From Pseudonocardia petroleophila (lineage in GTDB: Bacteria; Actinomycetota; Actinomycetes; Mycobacteriales; Pseudonocardiaceae), in assembly GCF_014235185.1 (NCBI RefSeq), contig NZ_CP060131.1:4781501-4845500 (forward strand): a DNA stretch of 64,000 bases, read 5' to 3'. A program made the translations under genes and the position numbers. The notes under the pieces were generated by a model. It did no database searches. It was not told the origin of the DNA and worked only from the letters and a program-made list of their open reading frames with translations. This document shows, piece by piece, positions 48,522-57,291 of this stretch. Position 1 is the stretch's first letter, and each line of letters opens with the position of its first letter.

Positions 48522-49334
48522 ATGAACGAGCCCGACCTCCCCACGCCCGATCTCCGGGGCCAGACCGTCCTCGTCCTCCACGCCCACCCCGACGACGAGT
48601 CGATCTTCTCCGGCCTCACGCTGCGCCGCCTCGCCGACGCGGGTGCCCGCACGATCCTCGTCCTCGCCACGGCGGGGGAGCTGGGCGGTTCCCGCGTGCC
48701 GCTGCGGCCGGGGGAGACGGTGCCGGAGCGCCGGATCGCCGAGCTGGAGACCGCGGCGGAGCTGCTCGGCGTCTCCCGGCTGGTCCTGCTCGGCGGCCGC
48801 GACTCCGGCCTGCCCGGCGGCCCCGGCCTGGCCCACCCCCGCGCGCTGGCCGCCGCCGACCCCCTCACGCTGGCCCGGCACGTCGCCGAGCTCGCCGACG
48901 ACGAGGGCGCGGCGACGATCGTCCACGACGACGAGCACGGCATCTACGGCCATCCCGACCACAACGCGGCGTTCCGCGTCGGCGCGCTCGCCGCGGAGCT
49001 GACCGGCGCCACCGCGTACCGCACCACCGTCGACCGCGAGCACCTGCACACCGCCGCCCGCGACGGCCACCTCGTGCACGGTGCGGCCCGGGCGGCGGCG
49101 ACGCCGTTCGGGCGCGCGACCGTCGAGATCGCCCTCGCGGTCAGCGGCACCGACGCCCACCTCGAGGTCAAGCGCGCGGCGATCACCGCGCACGCGAGCC
49201 AGCTCGGCCCCGACGACGTCCCGCTGTCGACGTTCGCCGCCGCCTACGGCTACGAGTGGTACCGCCGCACCGGCCCCGCGGGCGTGCTCGACCGCCTGGG
49301 CAACGCCCACCTCGTGGGCGCCCCCCGCGTGTAA
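48522..49334 (+). CDS. PIG-L family (LmbE-like) N-deacetylase
   Basis: A 270-residue zinc-dependent deacetylase. The signature VLHAHPDDES gives ligands His and Asp-Asp, and HPDHNAAFRVG supplies the third ligand. LATAGELGGSRVP and LGGRDSGLPGG resemble MshB and Mca, which act in mycothiol synthesis and detoxification, but I cannot tell which branch it belongs to. The upstream polycysteine leader would fit a role in cysteine-based thiol metabolism (inference). No gene of the mycothiol pathway adjoins it. Confidence 0.87.
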   Translation: MNEPDLPTPDLRGQTVLVLHAHPDDESIFSGLTLRRLADAGARTILVLATAGELGGSRVPLRPGETVPERRIAELETAAELLGVSRLVLLGGRDSGLPGGPGLAHPRALAAADPLTLARHVAELADDEGAATIVHDDEHGIYGHPDHNAAFRVGALAAELTGATAYRTTVDREHLHTAARDGHLVHGAARAAATPFGRATVEIALAVSGTDAHLEVKRAAITAHASQLGPDDVPLSTFAAAYGYEWYRRTGPAGVLDRLGNAHLVGAPRV

Positions 49335-49434
49335 CGGGCCCTCCCGACCCCGCGACAGTGGGTCAGGAGCGCGCTGCAGGGTCGCCGCACGCCCACCGGG
49401 TCCGTCGGGGGTCCGGCCGACCCTGGAGGCGCCC

Positions 49435-51069
49435 GTGTCCGTGACGATCCGGACCGGGTCACCGGTCCTCCCGACCACCCCTCGTGCCCGGCTGCTGTCG
49501 GTGCGTGAGGCCGGGCTGTGGGGAGCCGCGTCCGCCGCGCTGTCCACGGCCGTCACGCTCGCCGTGCCGTACCCGAACACCGGCAACGACAGCTACCAGT
49601 ACCTCGGCGTGGCCGACCACCTGCTCACCGGCCGCGGCATCACCACCGACCTGCCCTTCTTCGACGTCGAGCAGTCCCACGGCGTGCTCCCGGCCCCGTT
49701 CACCACGCAGCCGCCCGGCTACCCGCTCGCGATCGCCGGGCTGCGCCTGCTCGGTCTGCCCCCGGTCGTCGCGGGGCTCGCGGTCTCGGTCCTGGCGGTG
49801 GCGCTGACCGTGCTGGTGCTCGGCCTCGCCACCCGGACCCTGCGCGTCCCGGCCCGGTTCGCCCGCCCGGCCCTGTTCGCGTTCGCCGTCAACCCCTTCA
49901 CCCTGACGTTCGCCGGCTCGGTGCTGAGCGAGGCGCTGTTCACGCTGCTGGTCACCGGTGCGGTCCTCGGTCTGGTGCTCGCCGACCGGACCGCGGCCCA
50001 CCGCCGCGCCTCGCTGCTGGCCGGGATCGCGCTGGGCCTGTCGGTGTGGGTGCGCTACGCGGGCCTGTTCGTGGTCGTCGGGACGGCGGTGGCGCTGACG
50101 GCGCTGCTGCTGGTCCGCCGCGACCGCCGGGCGGCGGAGCGGCTCGCGATCACCGTCGGGGTGGCCGCACCGCTGGTCGGGGCGCTGCTGGCGCGCAACG
50201 CGGTCGTGGCGGGCAGCTGGCGGGGCGGGAACACCGTGTCCGTCGAGCACTCCGCGGGCGGCCTGGTCGTCGACACCGCCGACGCGCTGCTGCACCTGGT
50301 CATCGGCGACGCCTCGAGCCCGCTCGCGCGGGCCGCCCAGGCGGTGCTCGGGCTGGTGGTGCTGGCCGGGCTCGTCGTGCTGGTGCGGCGCCGTCCGCGG
50401 CCGGCCGGCGGGCCGGTCGTGCTGCTCGCGGTGGTCGTCGGGGTGCACGGCGTGCTCATGTTCGAGGCCGGGCTGGTCTCGGTCATCTCCTACGGCCCGC
50501 GGATGTTCTTCCCCCTGCTGCCCGCCGCGCTGCTGCTGGTCGCCCTGCTGGCGGCGGGCACCGTCCCCCTGGTGCCCGCGCCGCGCCCTCCCGAGCCCGT
50601 GCGGCGCGGTCCCGGGTACGCCGCGGTGGCCGCGCTCGCCCTGCTGGTCGGGGTCCTCGGGGTGGTCGCGACGTCCGACCCGCCACCGGACGTCGGTGTG
50701 GCGCAGCGGCTCGCCGCCCCGGTCGACGGCGGCGGGTCCGTCCCGCGGTGGCTCGACGCCCGCCTCGCCCCCGACGAGCCCGTCCTCGCCGCCGACGGCC
50801 AGGCCACCGGCCACGTCCTGGGCCGCCCGGTGGTCGGGCTCGTCGAGTCGACGTTCTCCGACCTGCGCTGGGACGAGGACACCGTCGCCGCCACGATGGA
50901 CCGCTTCGGCGCCCGGTACCTGCTGCTCTACCGCCACCCCCGGGACGGCGGCGGGCGGCTCGTGCAGGAGGAGACGCCGTTCCTGCGGATCGTGCTCGCC
51001 GGGCGGCCCGTGGCGACGCTGACGCCGGTCGCCGTGAGCGACGAGGTGCTGGTCCTGGAGCGCCGGTGA
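49435..51069 (+). CDS. GT-C type polytopic membrane glycosyltransferase-like protein
   Basis: A 544-residue membrane protein with about ten or eleven helices. NTGNDSYQYLGVADHLLTGR lies in the first extracytoplasmic loop and contains the Asp typical of GT-C glycosyltransferases (PMT/ArnT-like); FTTQPPGYPLAIAGL and AGSVLSEALFTLLV follow. The C-terminal part (about 420-544) is a soluble domain with TMDRFGARYLLLY. GGAGG lies six bases before the GTG. A polyprenyl-phosphate sugar donor would fit, and the ppm gene that makes such donors lies 3 kb downstream. The acceptor is unknown. Confidence 0.8.
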   Translation: MSVTIRTGSPVLPTTPRARLLSVREAGLWGAASAALSTAVTLAVPYPNTGNDSYQYLGVADHLLTGRGITTDLPFFDVEQSHGVLPAPFTTQPPGYPLAIAGLRLLGLPPVVAGLAVSVLAVALTVLVLGLATRTLRVPARFARPALFAFAVNPFTLTFAGSVLSEALFTLLVTGAVLGLVLADRTAAHRRASLLAGIALGLSVWVRYAGLFVVVGTAVALTALLLVRRDRRAAERLAITVGVAAPLVGALLARNAVVAGSWRGGNTVSVEHSAGGLVVDTADALLHLVIGDASSPLARAAQAVLGLVVLAGLVVLVRRRPRPAGGPVVLLAVVVGVHGVLMFEAGLVSVISYGPRMFFPLLPAALLLVALLAAGTVPLVPAPRPPEPVRRGPGYAAVAALALLVGVLGVVATSDPPPDVGVAQRLAAPVDGGGSVPRWLDARLAPDEPVLAADGQATGHVLGRPVVGLVESTFSDLRWDEDTVAATMDRFGARYLLLYRHPRDGGGRLVQEETPFLRIVLAGRPVATLTPVAVSDEVLVLERR

Positions 51070-51092
51070 TCGGCGGCGTCCGGCCCCGGACG

Positions 51093-51098
51093 TAGGCT
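51093..51098 (+). promoter_or_regulatory. -10 hexamer of lnt
   Basis: TAGGCT ends six bases before the GTG at 51105; a leaderless lnt-ppm transcript is predicted. Confidence 0.5.
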
Positions 51099-51104
51099 CC
51101 CTCC

Positions 51105-52703
51105 GTGGCCGCACCCACCACCGATCCCGCCCCGCCCCCCGGGGCCCCGCCGCGCCGTCTCGCGCTCGTCCCGGTCCGCGTGCTCGCGGCGGCGGCCGGC
51201 GGCTACCTGCTCTACCTCAGCTTCCCGCCCAGCACGCTGTGGTGGCTCGCGCTGCCCGCGTTCGGCCTGTTCGGCGCGGTGGTCCGCGGCCGGTCGGCGC
51301 GCGCCGGGTTCGGCTACGGGTTCGTGTTCTCGATGGCCTTCCTCACGCCGCTGCTGGTGTGGGTCAGCTCGCTGGTGCAGTGGCTGCCGTGGATCGCGCT
51401 GTCGGTCTTCGAGTCGCTGTTCGTCGCGGTGGCCTGCGCGGGGATGGCCGTGGTGTCCCGGCTGCCCGCGTGGCCGCTGTGGGCCGCCGCGGTGTGGGGG
51501 ATCGGGGAGTCGGTGCGCTCGCGGGTCCCGTGGGGCGGGATGCCGTGGGGCCGGGTCGGCTTCGGCCAGCCCGACGGCCCGTTCCTGCCGGTCGCCGCGA
51601 TCGGCGGGGTGCCGCTGCTGTCGTTCGTCACGGTGCTCGCCGGGCTCGCGCTCGGGGAGCTGGTGCGCCGCCTCGTCGCCCGTGAGGGGTTCGGCTCGGT
51701 CCGGACGCCCGCCGTGATCGCCGTCGCCGCGCTGCTCACCGGGCCCCTCGCGGCGCTGGTGCCCGCGTTCGGCGGCGGGCCCGACCGGGTCGTCACCGTC
51801 GCCGCGGTCCAGGGCAACGTGCCGCGGCTGGGCCTGGACTTCAACGCCCAGCGCCGCGCCGTGCTCGACAACCACGTCCGGGTCACCGAGGAGCTCGCCG
51901 CCGACGTCGCCGCCGGGCGCGCCGAGCAGCCCGACGTCGTCGTGTGGCCGGAGAACTCCTCCGACATCGACCCCCTGCAGAACCCCGACGCCGCCGCGCA
52001 GATCGATCGCGCTGCCCGCGCGATCGGGGTGCCGATCCTGCTGGGCACGATCCTGCGCAACCCGCCGGAGCTGGCCAACGGCGACGGCCCGACGTCGAGC
52101 AACGCCGCCGTGGTGTGGGAGCCGGGCGTCGGGGTGGTGGAGCGCAGCGACAAGCGCCGCATCCAGCCCTTCGGCGAGTACATGCCCTGGCGCAGCTTCT
52201 TCCGCCTGTTCTCGCCCTACGTCGACCGGGCCAGCAACTTCCTGCCCGGGCCGGGGGAGGGGGCGCTCGACGTCGACGGGGTGCGCGTCGGCATCGCGAT
52301 CTGCTGGGAGATCGCCTTCGACGACCTGCTCGCCGACAGCGTCGCCGCGGGCGCGGAGATGATCGCCGTGCCGAGCAACAACGCGACGTTCGGGTTCACC
52401 GACATGACGTACCAGCAGCTGGCGATGTCGCGGATCCGCGCGGTCGAGTTCGACCGGTCGGCGGTCGTCGTCACCACGTCGGGGGTGAGCGCCACGGTCA
52501 CCCCGGACGGCACCGTCACCGCCCGCACGCAGCAGTTCACCCCGGACACCCTGGTCGATCGGACGACGCTGCGCACCACCGTTACCCTGGCCAGCCAGCT
52601 GCGATCGGGCCCGGAGTGGGTCGTGGTCGCCCTGGGTCTGGGTGCCGTCGCCGTGGCGGTCCTCGCACGCCGCCGGGCGGCGGGAAGGAAGTCCGATGTC
52701 TGA
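51105..52703 (+). CDS. lnt: Apolipoprotein N-acyltransferase
   Basis: Adds the third acyl chain to the N-terminal cysteine of lipoproteins. The 532-residue protein has about seven membrane helices (first 200 residues, then one at the C-terminus) and a periplasmic nitrilase-like domain. Its Glu-Lys-Cys triad lies in [25 protein letters not shown] and [12 protein letters not shown]. It overlaps ppm by eight bases. In M. tuberculosis the two are one polypeptide (Ppm1); here they are separate, as in Corynebacterium. Confidence 0.95.
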   Translation: MAAPTTDPAPPPGAPPRRLALVPVRVLAAAAGGYLLYLSFPPSTLWWLALPAFGLFGAVVRGRSARAGFGYGFVFSMAFLTPLLVWVSSLVQWLPWIALSVFESLFVAVACAGMAVVSRLPAWPLWAAAVWGIGESVRSRVPWGGMPWGRVGFGQPDGPFLPVAAIGGVPLLSFVTVLAGLALGELVRRLVAREGFGSVRTPAVIAVAALLTGPLAALVPAFGGGPDRVVTVAAVQGNVPRLGLDFNAQRRAVLDNHVRVTEELAADVAAGRAEQPDVVVWPENSSDIDPLQNPDAAAQIDRAARAIGVPILLGTILRNPPELANGDGPTSSNAAVVWEPGVGVVERSDKRRIQPFGEYMPWRSFFRLFSPYVDRASNFLPGPGEGALDVDGVRVGIAICWEIAFDDLLADSVAAGAEMIAVPSNNATFGFTDMTYQQLAMSRIRAVEFDRSAVVVTTSGVSATVTPDGTVTARTQQFTPDTLVDRTTLRTTVTLASQLRSGPEWVVVALGLGAVAVAVLARRRAAGRKSDV

Positions 52704-53442
52704 GGTCCCGGGACCCGTGCTGGTGGTGATCCCGACCTACGACGAGCGCGAGAACATCGGGCCGGTCGTCGCGCGGCTGCACGCCGCCGTGCCCACCGCC
52801 GACGTGCTCGTCGTCGACGACAACAGCCCCGACGGCACCGGGAAGCTGGCCGACGAGATGGCCGCGGCCGACCCGCGGATCAGCGTGCTGCACCGCACCG
52901 CGAAGGACGGCCTCGGCGCCGCCTACCTCGCCGGGTTCGCCCACGCGCTGGACGGCCCGCACCAGGTCGTCGTCGAGATGGACGCCGACGGCTCGCACGC
53001 CCCGGAGGACCTGCCCGCCCTGCTCGACGCGCTGCGCGACGCCGACCTCGTCCTCGGCTCCCGGTACGTGCCGGGCGGTGCGGTCCGCAACTGGCCCGCG
53101 CACCGCGAGTGGCTCTCCCGCGGCGGCAACCTCTACTCCCGCCTCGCCCTGGGCGTCCCGATCCAGGACATCACCGGCGGCTACCGCGCGTTCCGGCGGC
53201 AGGTGCTCGAGGAGCTCGACCTGGGCGAGGTCGCCTCGCAGGGCTACTGCTTCCAGGTCGACGTCGCCTACCGCGCCGTGCTCGCGGGCTTCCGGGTGCG
53301 CGAGGTGCCGATCACCTTCGTCGAGCGGGAGCGGGGGGCGTCGAAGATGAGCCGGTCGATCGTCACCGAGGCGCTGTGGCTGGTCACGCGGTGGGGCGCC
53401 GAGCGGGTGCTGCGCCGCCGCGGGGCGGGCGTGCGCGCGTGA
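52696..53442 (+). CDS. ppm1: Polyprenol monophosphomannose synthase (dolichol-phosphate mannosyltransferase type)
   Basis: A 248-residue GT2 enzyme that makes polyprenyl-phosphate mannose from GDP-mannose, the donor for lipoglycans and protein mannosylation. [19 protein letters not shown] starts the fold, [15 protein letters not shown] follows, and [15 protein letters not shown] contains the DxD metal motif. [14 protein letters not shown] and [20 protein letters not shown] are typical. It lacks the C-terminal membrane domain of larger relatives, so it may rely on Lnt for membrane anchoring. It overlaps lnt and the following phosphoribosyltransferase gene. Confidence 0.94.
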   Translation: MSEVPGPVLVVIPTYDERENIGPVVARLHAAVPTADVLVVDDNSPDGTGKLADEMAAADPRISVLHRTAKDGLGAAYLAGFAHALDGPHQVVVEMDADGSHAPEDLPALLDALRDADLVLGSRYVPGGAVRNWPAHREWLSRGGNLYSRLALGVPIQDITGGYRAFRRQVLEELDLGEVASQGYCFQVDVAYRAVLAGFRVREVPITFVERERGASKMSRSIVTEALWLVTRWGAERVLRRRGAGVRA

Positions 53443-53933
53443 GCGAGCGCGAGACGCTGACCTGGGACCTGTTCGGCACCGCGTCACGCGAGCTGGCCGG
53501 GCAGGTCGCCGCCGACGGGTACCGGCCCGACATCATCCTGTCGATCGCCCGCGGCGGGCTGTTCGTGGCCGGGGCGCTGGGCTACGCGCTGGACGTGAAG
53601 AACCTGCACGTCGCCAACGTCGAGTTCTACACCGGCGTCGACGAGCGCCTGCCCGTCCCGATCATGCTGCCGCCGGTGCCGAACGTCGTCGACCTGTCCG
53701 GGTCGCGGGTCCTCGTCGCCGACGACGTGGCCGACACCGGCGCCACGCTGAAGCTGGTGCGCGACTTCTGCTCCGGGCACGTCGCCGACGTCCGCTGCGC
53801 GGTGGTCTACGAGAAGCCGCACTCCACGGTGCGGTGCGAGTACGTGTGGCGGCGGACCGACCGGTGGATCAACTTCCCGTGGTCGACGCTGCCGCCCGTC
53901 GTCGAGAACGCCGGCCAGGTCCTCGACGCCTGA
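53439..53933 (+). CDS. Phosphoribosyltransferase family protein
   Basis: A 164-residue type I phosphoribosyltransferase. [19 protein letters not shown] is the N-terminal PPi-loop region and [19 protein letters not shown] is the 13-residue PRPP-binding motif. The C-terminus [13 protein letters not shown] resembles xanthine/hypoxanthine or guanine phosphoribosyltransferases. The substrate is unresolved. It overlaps ppm by GTGA and ends three bases before the convergent P450. Confidence 0.9.
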   Translation: MSERETLTWDLFGTASRELAGQVAADGYRPDIILSIARGGLFVAGALGYALDVKNLHVANVEFYTGVDERLPVPIMLPPVPNVVDLSGSRVLVADDVADTGATLKLVRDFCSGHVADVRCAVVYEKPHSTVRCEYVWRRTDRWINFPWSTLPPVVENAGQVLDA

Positions 53934-53936
53934 GCC

Positions 53937-55214
53937 TCAGAGCGCGTAGGCCTGCCGCTTCACGCCGTTGAGGAAGTCCGACAGCAGTCGGTCCGGCGGG
54001 CCGACAGCCCGGATCGTGGGCGCCCGGGTCAGCAGCTCGGTGAGCAGGATCGTCGACTCGGTGCGGGCCAGCGCCGCGCCCAGGCAGTAGTGCGGTCCGG
54101 GGCCGCCGAAGCCCAGGTGCGGGTTGGGGGAGCGGGTGATGTCGAACCGGTCCGGGTCGGCGAACACGGCCTCGTCGCAGTTGGCCGAGGTGTAGAACAG
54201 CAGCAGCTTGTCACCGGCCCGGACCGGGGTGCCCGCGAGCTCTCCGTCGGCGGTGGCGGTGCGGCGGAACTGCAGCACCGGGCTCGCGTGGCGCACCACC
54301 TCCTCGACCGCGCCCCCGATCCGTCCCGGCACGTCGGCCAGCAGGTGCTCGCGCTGCTCGGGATGGTCGGTGAGCAGGCGCAGGGCGTGGCAGATGGTGG
54401 CGCGCGTGGTCTCGCTGCCGGCCAGCACCAGCAGGATGAACAGGGTGCCGACCTCGCGCGGGGTGAGCCGCTCGCCGTCGACGTCGGCGTGCACCAGGGT
54501 CGAGACGAGGTCGTCACGGGGCTCGCGCAGCCGCTCGCGGCCGATGCGGCGCACCAGCCGGTGCAGCTGCTCACCGGCGAACGCCAGGCGGGCGCTCAGG
54601 GGGAACAGGTGCCGCACGCCGGGCGCCCCGTGGTGCAGCAGGTACGCGCGGCTGACCCCGTTGTGCTCCGGGTCGTTCGAGCCGACCAGGGTGTTGCCGT
54701 GGCGGGCGACGAGGTCGTGGTGGGAGTCGTCGAGCCCGAGCAGCGCGCAGATGACGGCCACCGGCAGCCGCTGCGCGACCCGGGACACGAACTCCCCGGA
54801 GCGCTCGGCCAGCACGTCGTCGACGATCCGGGTGGAGCGGGTGCGGATGTCGGACTCCAGCCGCGCCAGCATCCTCGGCGAGAACGCCCGCGCGACGACC
54901 TTGCGCAGCCGCGCGTGCTCCGGCCCGTCCTTGCTGATCATCGAGTCGAGGTAGCGCAGCAACCACGGCGGGATGTCGTAGAGCGAGGCGGCGTTGGGGG
55001 CGCTGCCGAACAGCCGGGAGTCCCGGCTCGCCGCCACGACGTCGGCGTGCCGGACGACGGCGTGGAAGCCGTCACGGCTCGGGGTGAACGGTGCGCGGTT
55101 GGTGAACGGGACCCACGGCAACCCGTCCCGGCGGCGCAGCGCGGCGAAGACGGCGGCGCGCTCGGCCTCCGGGCGGGCCCAGAAAGCGAGGTGGCCGGGG
55201 TCCTCGCTGGTCAT
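53937..55214 (-). CDS. Cytochrome P450
   Basis: A 425-residue soluble class I P450. The I-helix motif is LVLAGSETTRATI; the K-helix ExxR lies in EEVVRHASPVLQFRR (family-typical variation); the heme-binding loop is GFGGPGPHYCLGAALAR with Cys377 as thiolate ligand. The overall pattern is like the mycobacterial CYP125/CYP142/CYP124 group that oxidises sterol or fatty side chains, but the family number is not certain. No ferredoxin adjoins it. Its start region is duplicated (55211-55244). Confidence 0.93.
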   Translation of the reverse strand: MTSEDPGHLAFWARPEAERAAVFAALRRRDGLPWVPFTNRAPFTPSRDGFHAVVRHADVVAASRDSRLFGSAPNAASLYDIPPWLLRYLDSMISKDGPEHARLRKVVARAFSPRMLARLESDIRTRSTRIVDDVLAERSGEFVSRVAQRLPVAVICALLGLDDSHHDLVARHGNTLVGSNDPEHNGVSRAYLLHHGAPGVRHLFPLSARLAFAGEQLHRLVRRIGRERLREPRDDLVSTLVHADVDGERLTPREVGTLFILLVLAGSETTRATICHALRLLTDHPEQREHLLADVPGRIGGAVEEVVRHASPVLQFRRTATADGELAGTPVRAGDKLLLFYTSANCDEAVFADPDRFDITRSPNPHLGFGGPGPHYCLGAALARTESTILLTELLTRAPTIRAVGPPDRLLSDFLNGVKRQAYAL

Positions 55215-55244
55215 CCCGGCATCCTGGTCATCCCGGCATCCTGG
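55211..55244 (-). repeat. Tandem 17-base duplication at the P450 start, creating a short upstream ORF
   Basis: The 17-base unit TCATCCCGGCATCCTGG occurs twice without spacer (55211-55227 and 55228-55244). Read on the gene strand, each copy carries AGGA and an ATG. The upstream ATG (55231) opens a six-codon ORF, MTRMPG, whose TGA overlaps the P450 ATG as ATGA. The P450 start may thus be translationally coupled to a duplicated start. Confidence 0.75.
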
Positions 55245-55265
55245 GCGACAGGGGTCGGACGGACA

Positions 55266-55299
55266 AGAGCCGGGCCACCCCGTGGGGTGGCCCGGCTCT
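55266..55299 (-). terminator. Terminator of rbpA
   Basis: A perfect 16-base-pair stem (55266-55281 with 55284-55299) with a two-base loop, 36 bases past the rbpA stop and upstream of the P450 gene. It is the strongest hairpin in the window. Confidence 0.8.
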
Positions 55300-55334
55300 C
55301 GTGGTGGTGCGGTGCGTCAGGTGGATCCCGCGGA

Positions 55335-55679
55335 TCAGGCGATCTCGCGACGACGCTCGGCCAGCAGCTCGAGGCGCTCGTTGAGCAGCACCTCGAGGTC
55401 GGCGACGGAGCGGCGCTCGAGCAGCATGTCCCAGTGGGTGCGCGGCGGCTTGGTCTTCTTCTGCTCCGGCTCCGAGCCGTCCACCAGCTTGGAGATGCTG
55501 CCGTGCAGGCGGCACTCCCAGGTGTGCGGGGCTTCGGCGTCGTGCGAGAAGGGCACCTCGAAGTCGTGCCCGCGCGGGCACGCGTAGCGCATCGACTGCC
55601 GCGGCGCGAGGTCGTGGTTGCGGTCGGTCTCGTAGCTGACAGCCCCGAGCCGGCTGCCACGGAGCACGCGGTCGGCCAT
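55335..55679 (-). CDS. rbpA: RNA polymerase-binding protein RbpA
   Basis: A 114-residue actinobacterial transcription factor that binds RNA polymerase and group 1 and some group 2 sigma factors and stabilises open complexes. MADRVLRGSRLGAVSYETDR is the N-terminal tail, MRYACPRGHDFEVPFSHDAE and WECRLHG form the core domain with its cysteines, and KPPRTHWDMLLERRSVADLE is the basic linker and sigma-interacting helix. GGGAGG precedes the ATG at 55679. The upstream region holds a SigR-type promoter and a hairpin, so induction by disulfide stress is likely, as in Streptomyces. Confidence 0.97.
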   Translation of the reverse strand: MADRVLRGSRLGAVSYETDRNHDLAPRQSMRYACPRGHDFEVPFSHDAEAPHTWECRLHGSISKLVDGSEPEQKKTKPPRTHWDMLLERRSVADLEVLLNERLELLAERRREIA

Positions 55680-55700
55680 GCGTCTTCCTCCCGTTCTGAA

Positions 55701-55719
55701 CCGAGGGAGCCTCCCTCGG
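55701..55719 (-). promoter_or_regulatory. Hairpin in the rbpA 5' leader
   Basis: CCGAGGGA-GCC-TCCCTCGG, a perfect eight-base-pair stem between the predicted transcription start and the ribosome site. One arm contains GGGAGG-like sequence. It could modulate translation or stability of rbpA mRNA. Confidence 0.5.
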
Positions 55720-55736
55720 CTTTCACTACCGGGTGT

Positions 55737-55764
55737 AACGTCTACGTCGCAGGCGCTTGTTCCC
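55737..55764 (-). promoter_or_regulatory. SigR-type promoter of rbpA
   Basis: On the reverse strand GGGAAC (55759-55764) is followed by 19 bases and GTT (55737-55739). This matches the GGAAY-N18/19-GTT consensus of SigR/SigH. In Streptomyces coelicolor rbpA is a known SigR target. The elements are visible; use by a SigR homologue is inferred. Confidence 0.65.
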
Positions 55765-55887
55765 GTTCCGGGGCCGCTGACGACCGGTGTCGACGTCATA
55801 CGACCGACACCCGCTGTTCGCCGCCCCGATCCGACAGTGTGGCGCATCGGGCCCGATCGCACACGCGACTGTGACGTGTCAGCCAAC

Positions 55888-55903
55888 TGTGACTTATGTC
55901 ACC
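55888..55903. promoter_or_regulatory. CRP-like site upstream of rbpA
   Basis: TGTGA-CTTATG-TCACC matches the TGTGA-N6-TCACA consensus at nine of ten positions and contains the perfect palindrome GTGAC-TTAT-GTCAC. A second palindrome, TGAC-GT-GTCA (55872-55881), lies nearby. They are 120 bases or more upstream of the SigR-type promoter. Confidence 0.4.
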
Positions 55904-55920
55904 GGGCTAACCACTGGTGT

Positions 55921-57291
55921 TCACAGGACGGAAGGTTCGTCGTTACCGGCCTCCCGGATGGCCCGCCGCACCGGGACGAGGGCGAGCGCGACGCCGCCCA
56001 CGACGAAGAAGGCGATCAACGACAGGATCGCCGGCCGGAACGACCCGGTGGCGTCGGCGACGGCCGCGAACACCAGCGGACCGAGCCACGACGTGCCCTT
56101 CTCGCCGATCTCGTAGAGCGCGAAGTACTCCGCCTCGTGGCCGGGGGGCACCATCTGGCTGAACAGCGAGCGGGTCAGCGCCAGCGTGCCGCCCAGGACG
56201 AGACCGATGCCGAACGCCACCGCGTAGAACTGCAGCTGCTGCCCGGCCGTGACGAAGTACGCGCCGGTCACGACCACCGTCCACGCCGCGAGGCTGCCCA
56301 GCACCGTCCGCTTCGCGCCGAACCGGGCGGCGAGCCGGCCGTGCACGACGGCGCCGGCGAACGCCACGAACTGCACGATCAGGATCGTCACGATGAGCAC
56401 CTCGCGGGGGAGCAGCAGCTCGCGCTCCCCGTAGAGCCCCGCGATCTGCGCGACCGTCGTGATGCCGTCGGCGAAGACCAGGTAGCTGCCGAGGAACGCG
56501 AGCGTGAGCGGCACCCCGCGGGCGTGGCGCAGGGTGTCGGCGAGCTGGCGGAACCCCGCCGTCACCACCGCGGCGCCGCGCTCGGTGCCCTGCGGGGGCT
56601 GGTGGCGGCGCAGCCGCCGCAGCGGGATCAGCGTGAACGCCGCCCACCACAGCCCGGCGGTGAGGAAGCAGATCCGCACGGCGGCGGACTCCGAGAGCCC
56701 GACGAGGTCGCGCCCGAGGTAGATCGCCAGGTGCAGCAGCAGCGCGAGGCCGCCGCCGAGGTAGCCGAACGCCCAGCCGCGCGCGGAGAGCGCGTCGCGG
56801 CCGTCGGGGCCGGCCAGCTCGGGCAGGAACGCGTAGTAGACGACGATCGAGGCGCCGTACGCGGTGTTCGCGACGAGGAACAGCACGAACCCGAGCTGCC
56901 AGTCCGTGCCCGCGGTCAGCGCGAGCGCCGCGGTGGCGGCGGACCCGACGAACGCGGAGACGCCGAGCATCCGCCGCTTGTCCTGGGTGCGGTCGGCGAT
57001 CGCGCCGGTGATCGGCAGCACGAGCACCTGCAGGACCGTGGCCAGCGAGACCAGGTACCCGAAGACCGAGCCCGCGGCGACGTCGAACCCGAGCAGGTCC
57101 ACGTCGCAGTCGACCAGTGCGCTGTCGCCGGTGCAGGCCTGCCCGCGCGCGCGGGCGTCGGCCTCGGCGATCCCCGTCAGGTACAGCGACAGGAAGACCG
57201 TGATCACCGAGGTCTGGAAGACCTGGTTGGCCCAGTCGTAGAAGATCCAGCCGCGGCGCTCGCGCTCGTCCGCGCTCACCGCGGGGGTCAC
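55921..57291 (-). CDS. MFS transporter, Atg22-like (copy 1)
   Basis: A 456-residue twelve-helix transporter of the UMF1/Atg22-like MFS family. RRGWIFYDWANQVFQTSVIT is the family N-terminus; YLVSLATVLQVLVLPITGAIADRTQDKRR and FGAKRTVLGSLAAW mark the cytoplasmic loops. A loop with two cysteines (GQACTGDSALVDCDVD) lies between helices 1 and 2. Fungal Atg22 exports amino acids from vacuoles; the bacterial substrate is unknown. GTG at 57291 overlaps the stop of the second copy as GTGA, so the pair is co-translated. Confidence 0.9.
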   Translation of the reverse strand: MTPAVSADERERRGWIFYDWANQVFQTSVITVFLSLYLTGIAEADARARGQACTGDSALVDCDVDLLGFDVAAGSVFGYLVSLATVLQVLVLPITGAIADRTQDKRRMLGVSAFVGSAATAALALTAGTDWQLGFVLFLVANTAYGASIVVYYAFLPELAGPDGRDALSARGWAFGYLGGGLALLLHLAIYLGRDLVGLSESAAVRICFLTAGLWWAAFTLIPLRRLRRHQPPQGTERGAAVVTAGFRQLADTLRHARGVPLTLAFLGSYLVFADGITTVAQIAGLYGERELLLPREVLIVTILIVQFVAFAGAVVHGRLAARFGAKRTVLGSLAAWTVVVTGAYFVTAGQQLQFYAVAFGIGLVLGGTLALTRSLFSQMVPPGHEAEYFALYEIGEKGTSWLGPLVFAAVADATGSFRPAILSLIAFFVVGGVALALVPVRRAIREAGNDEPSVL

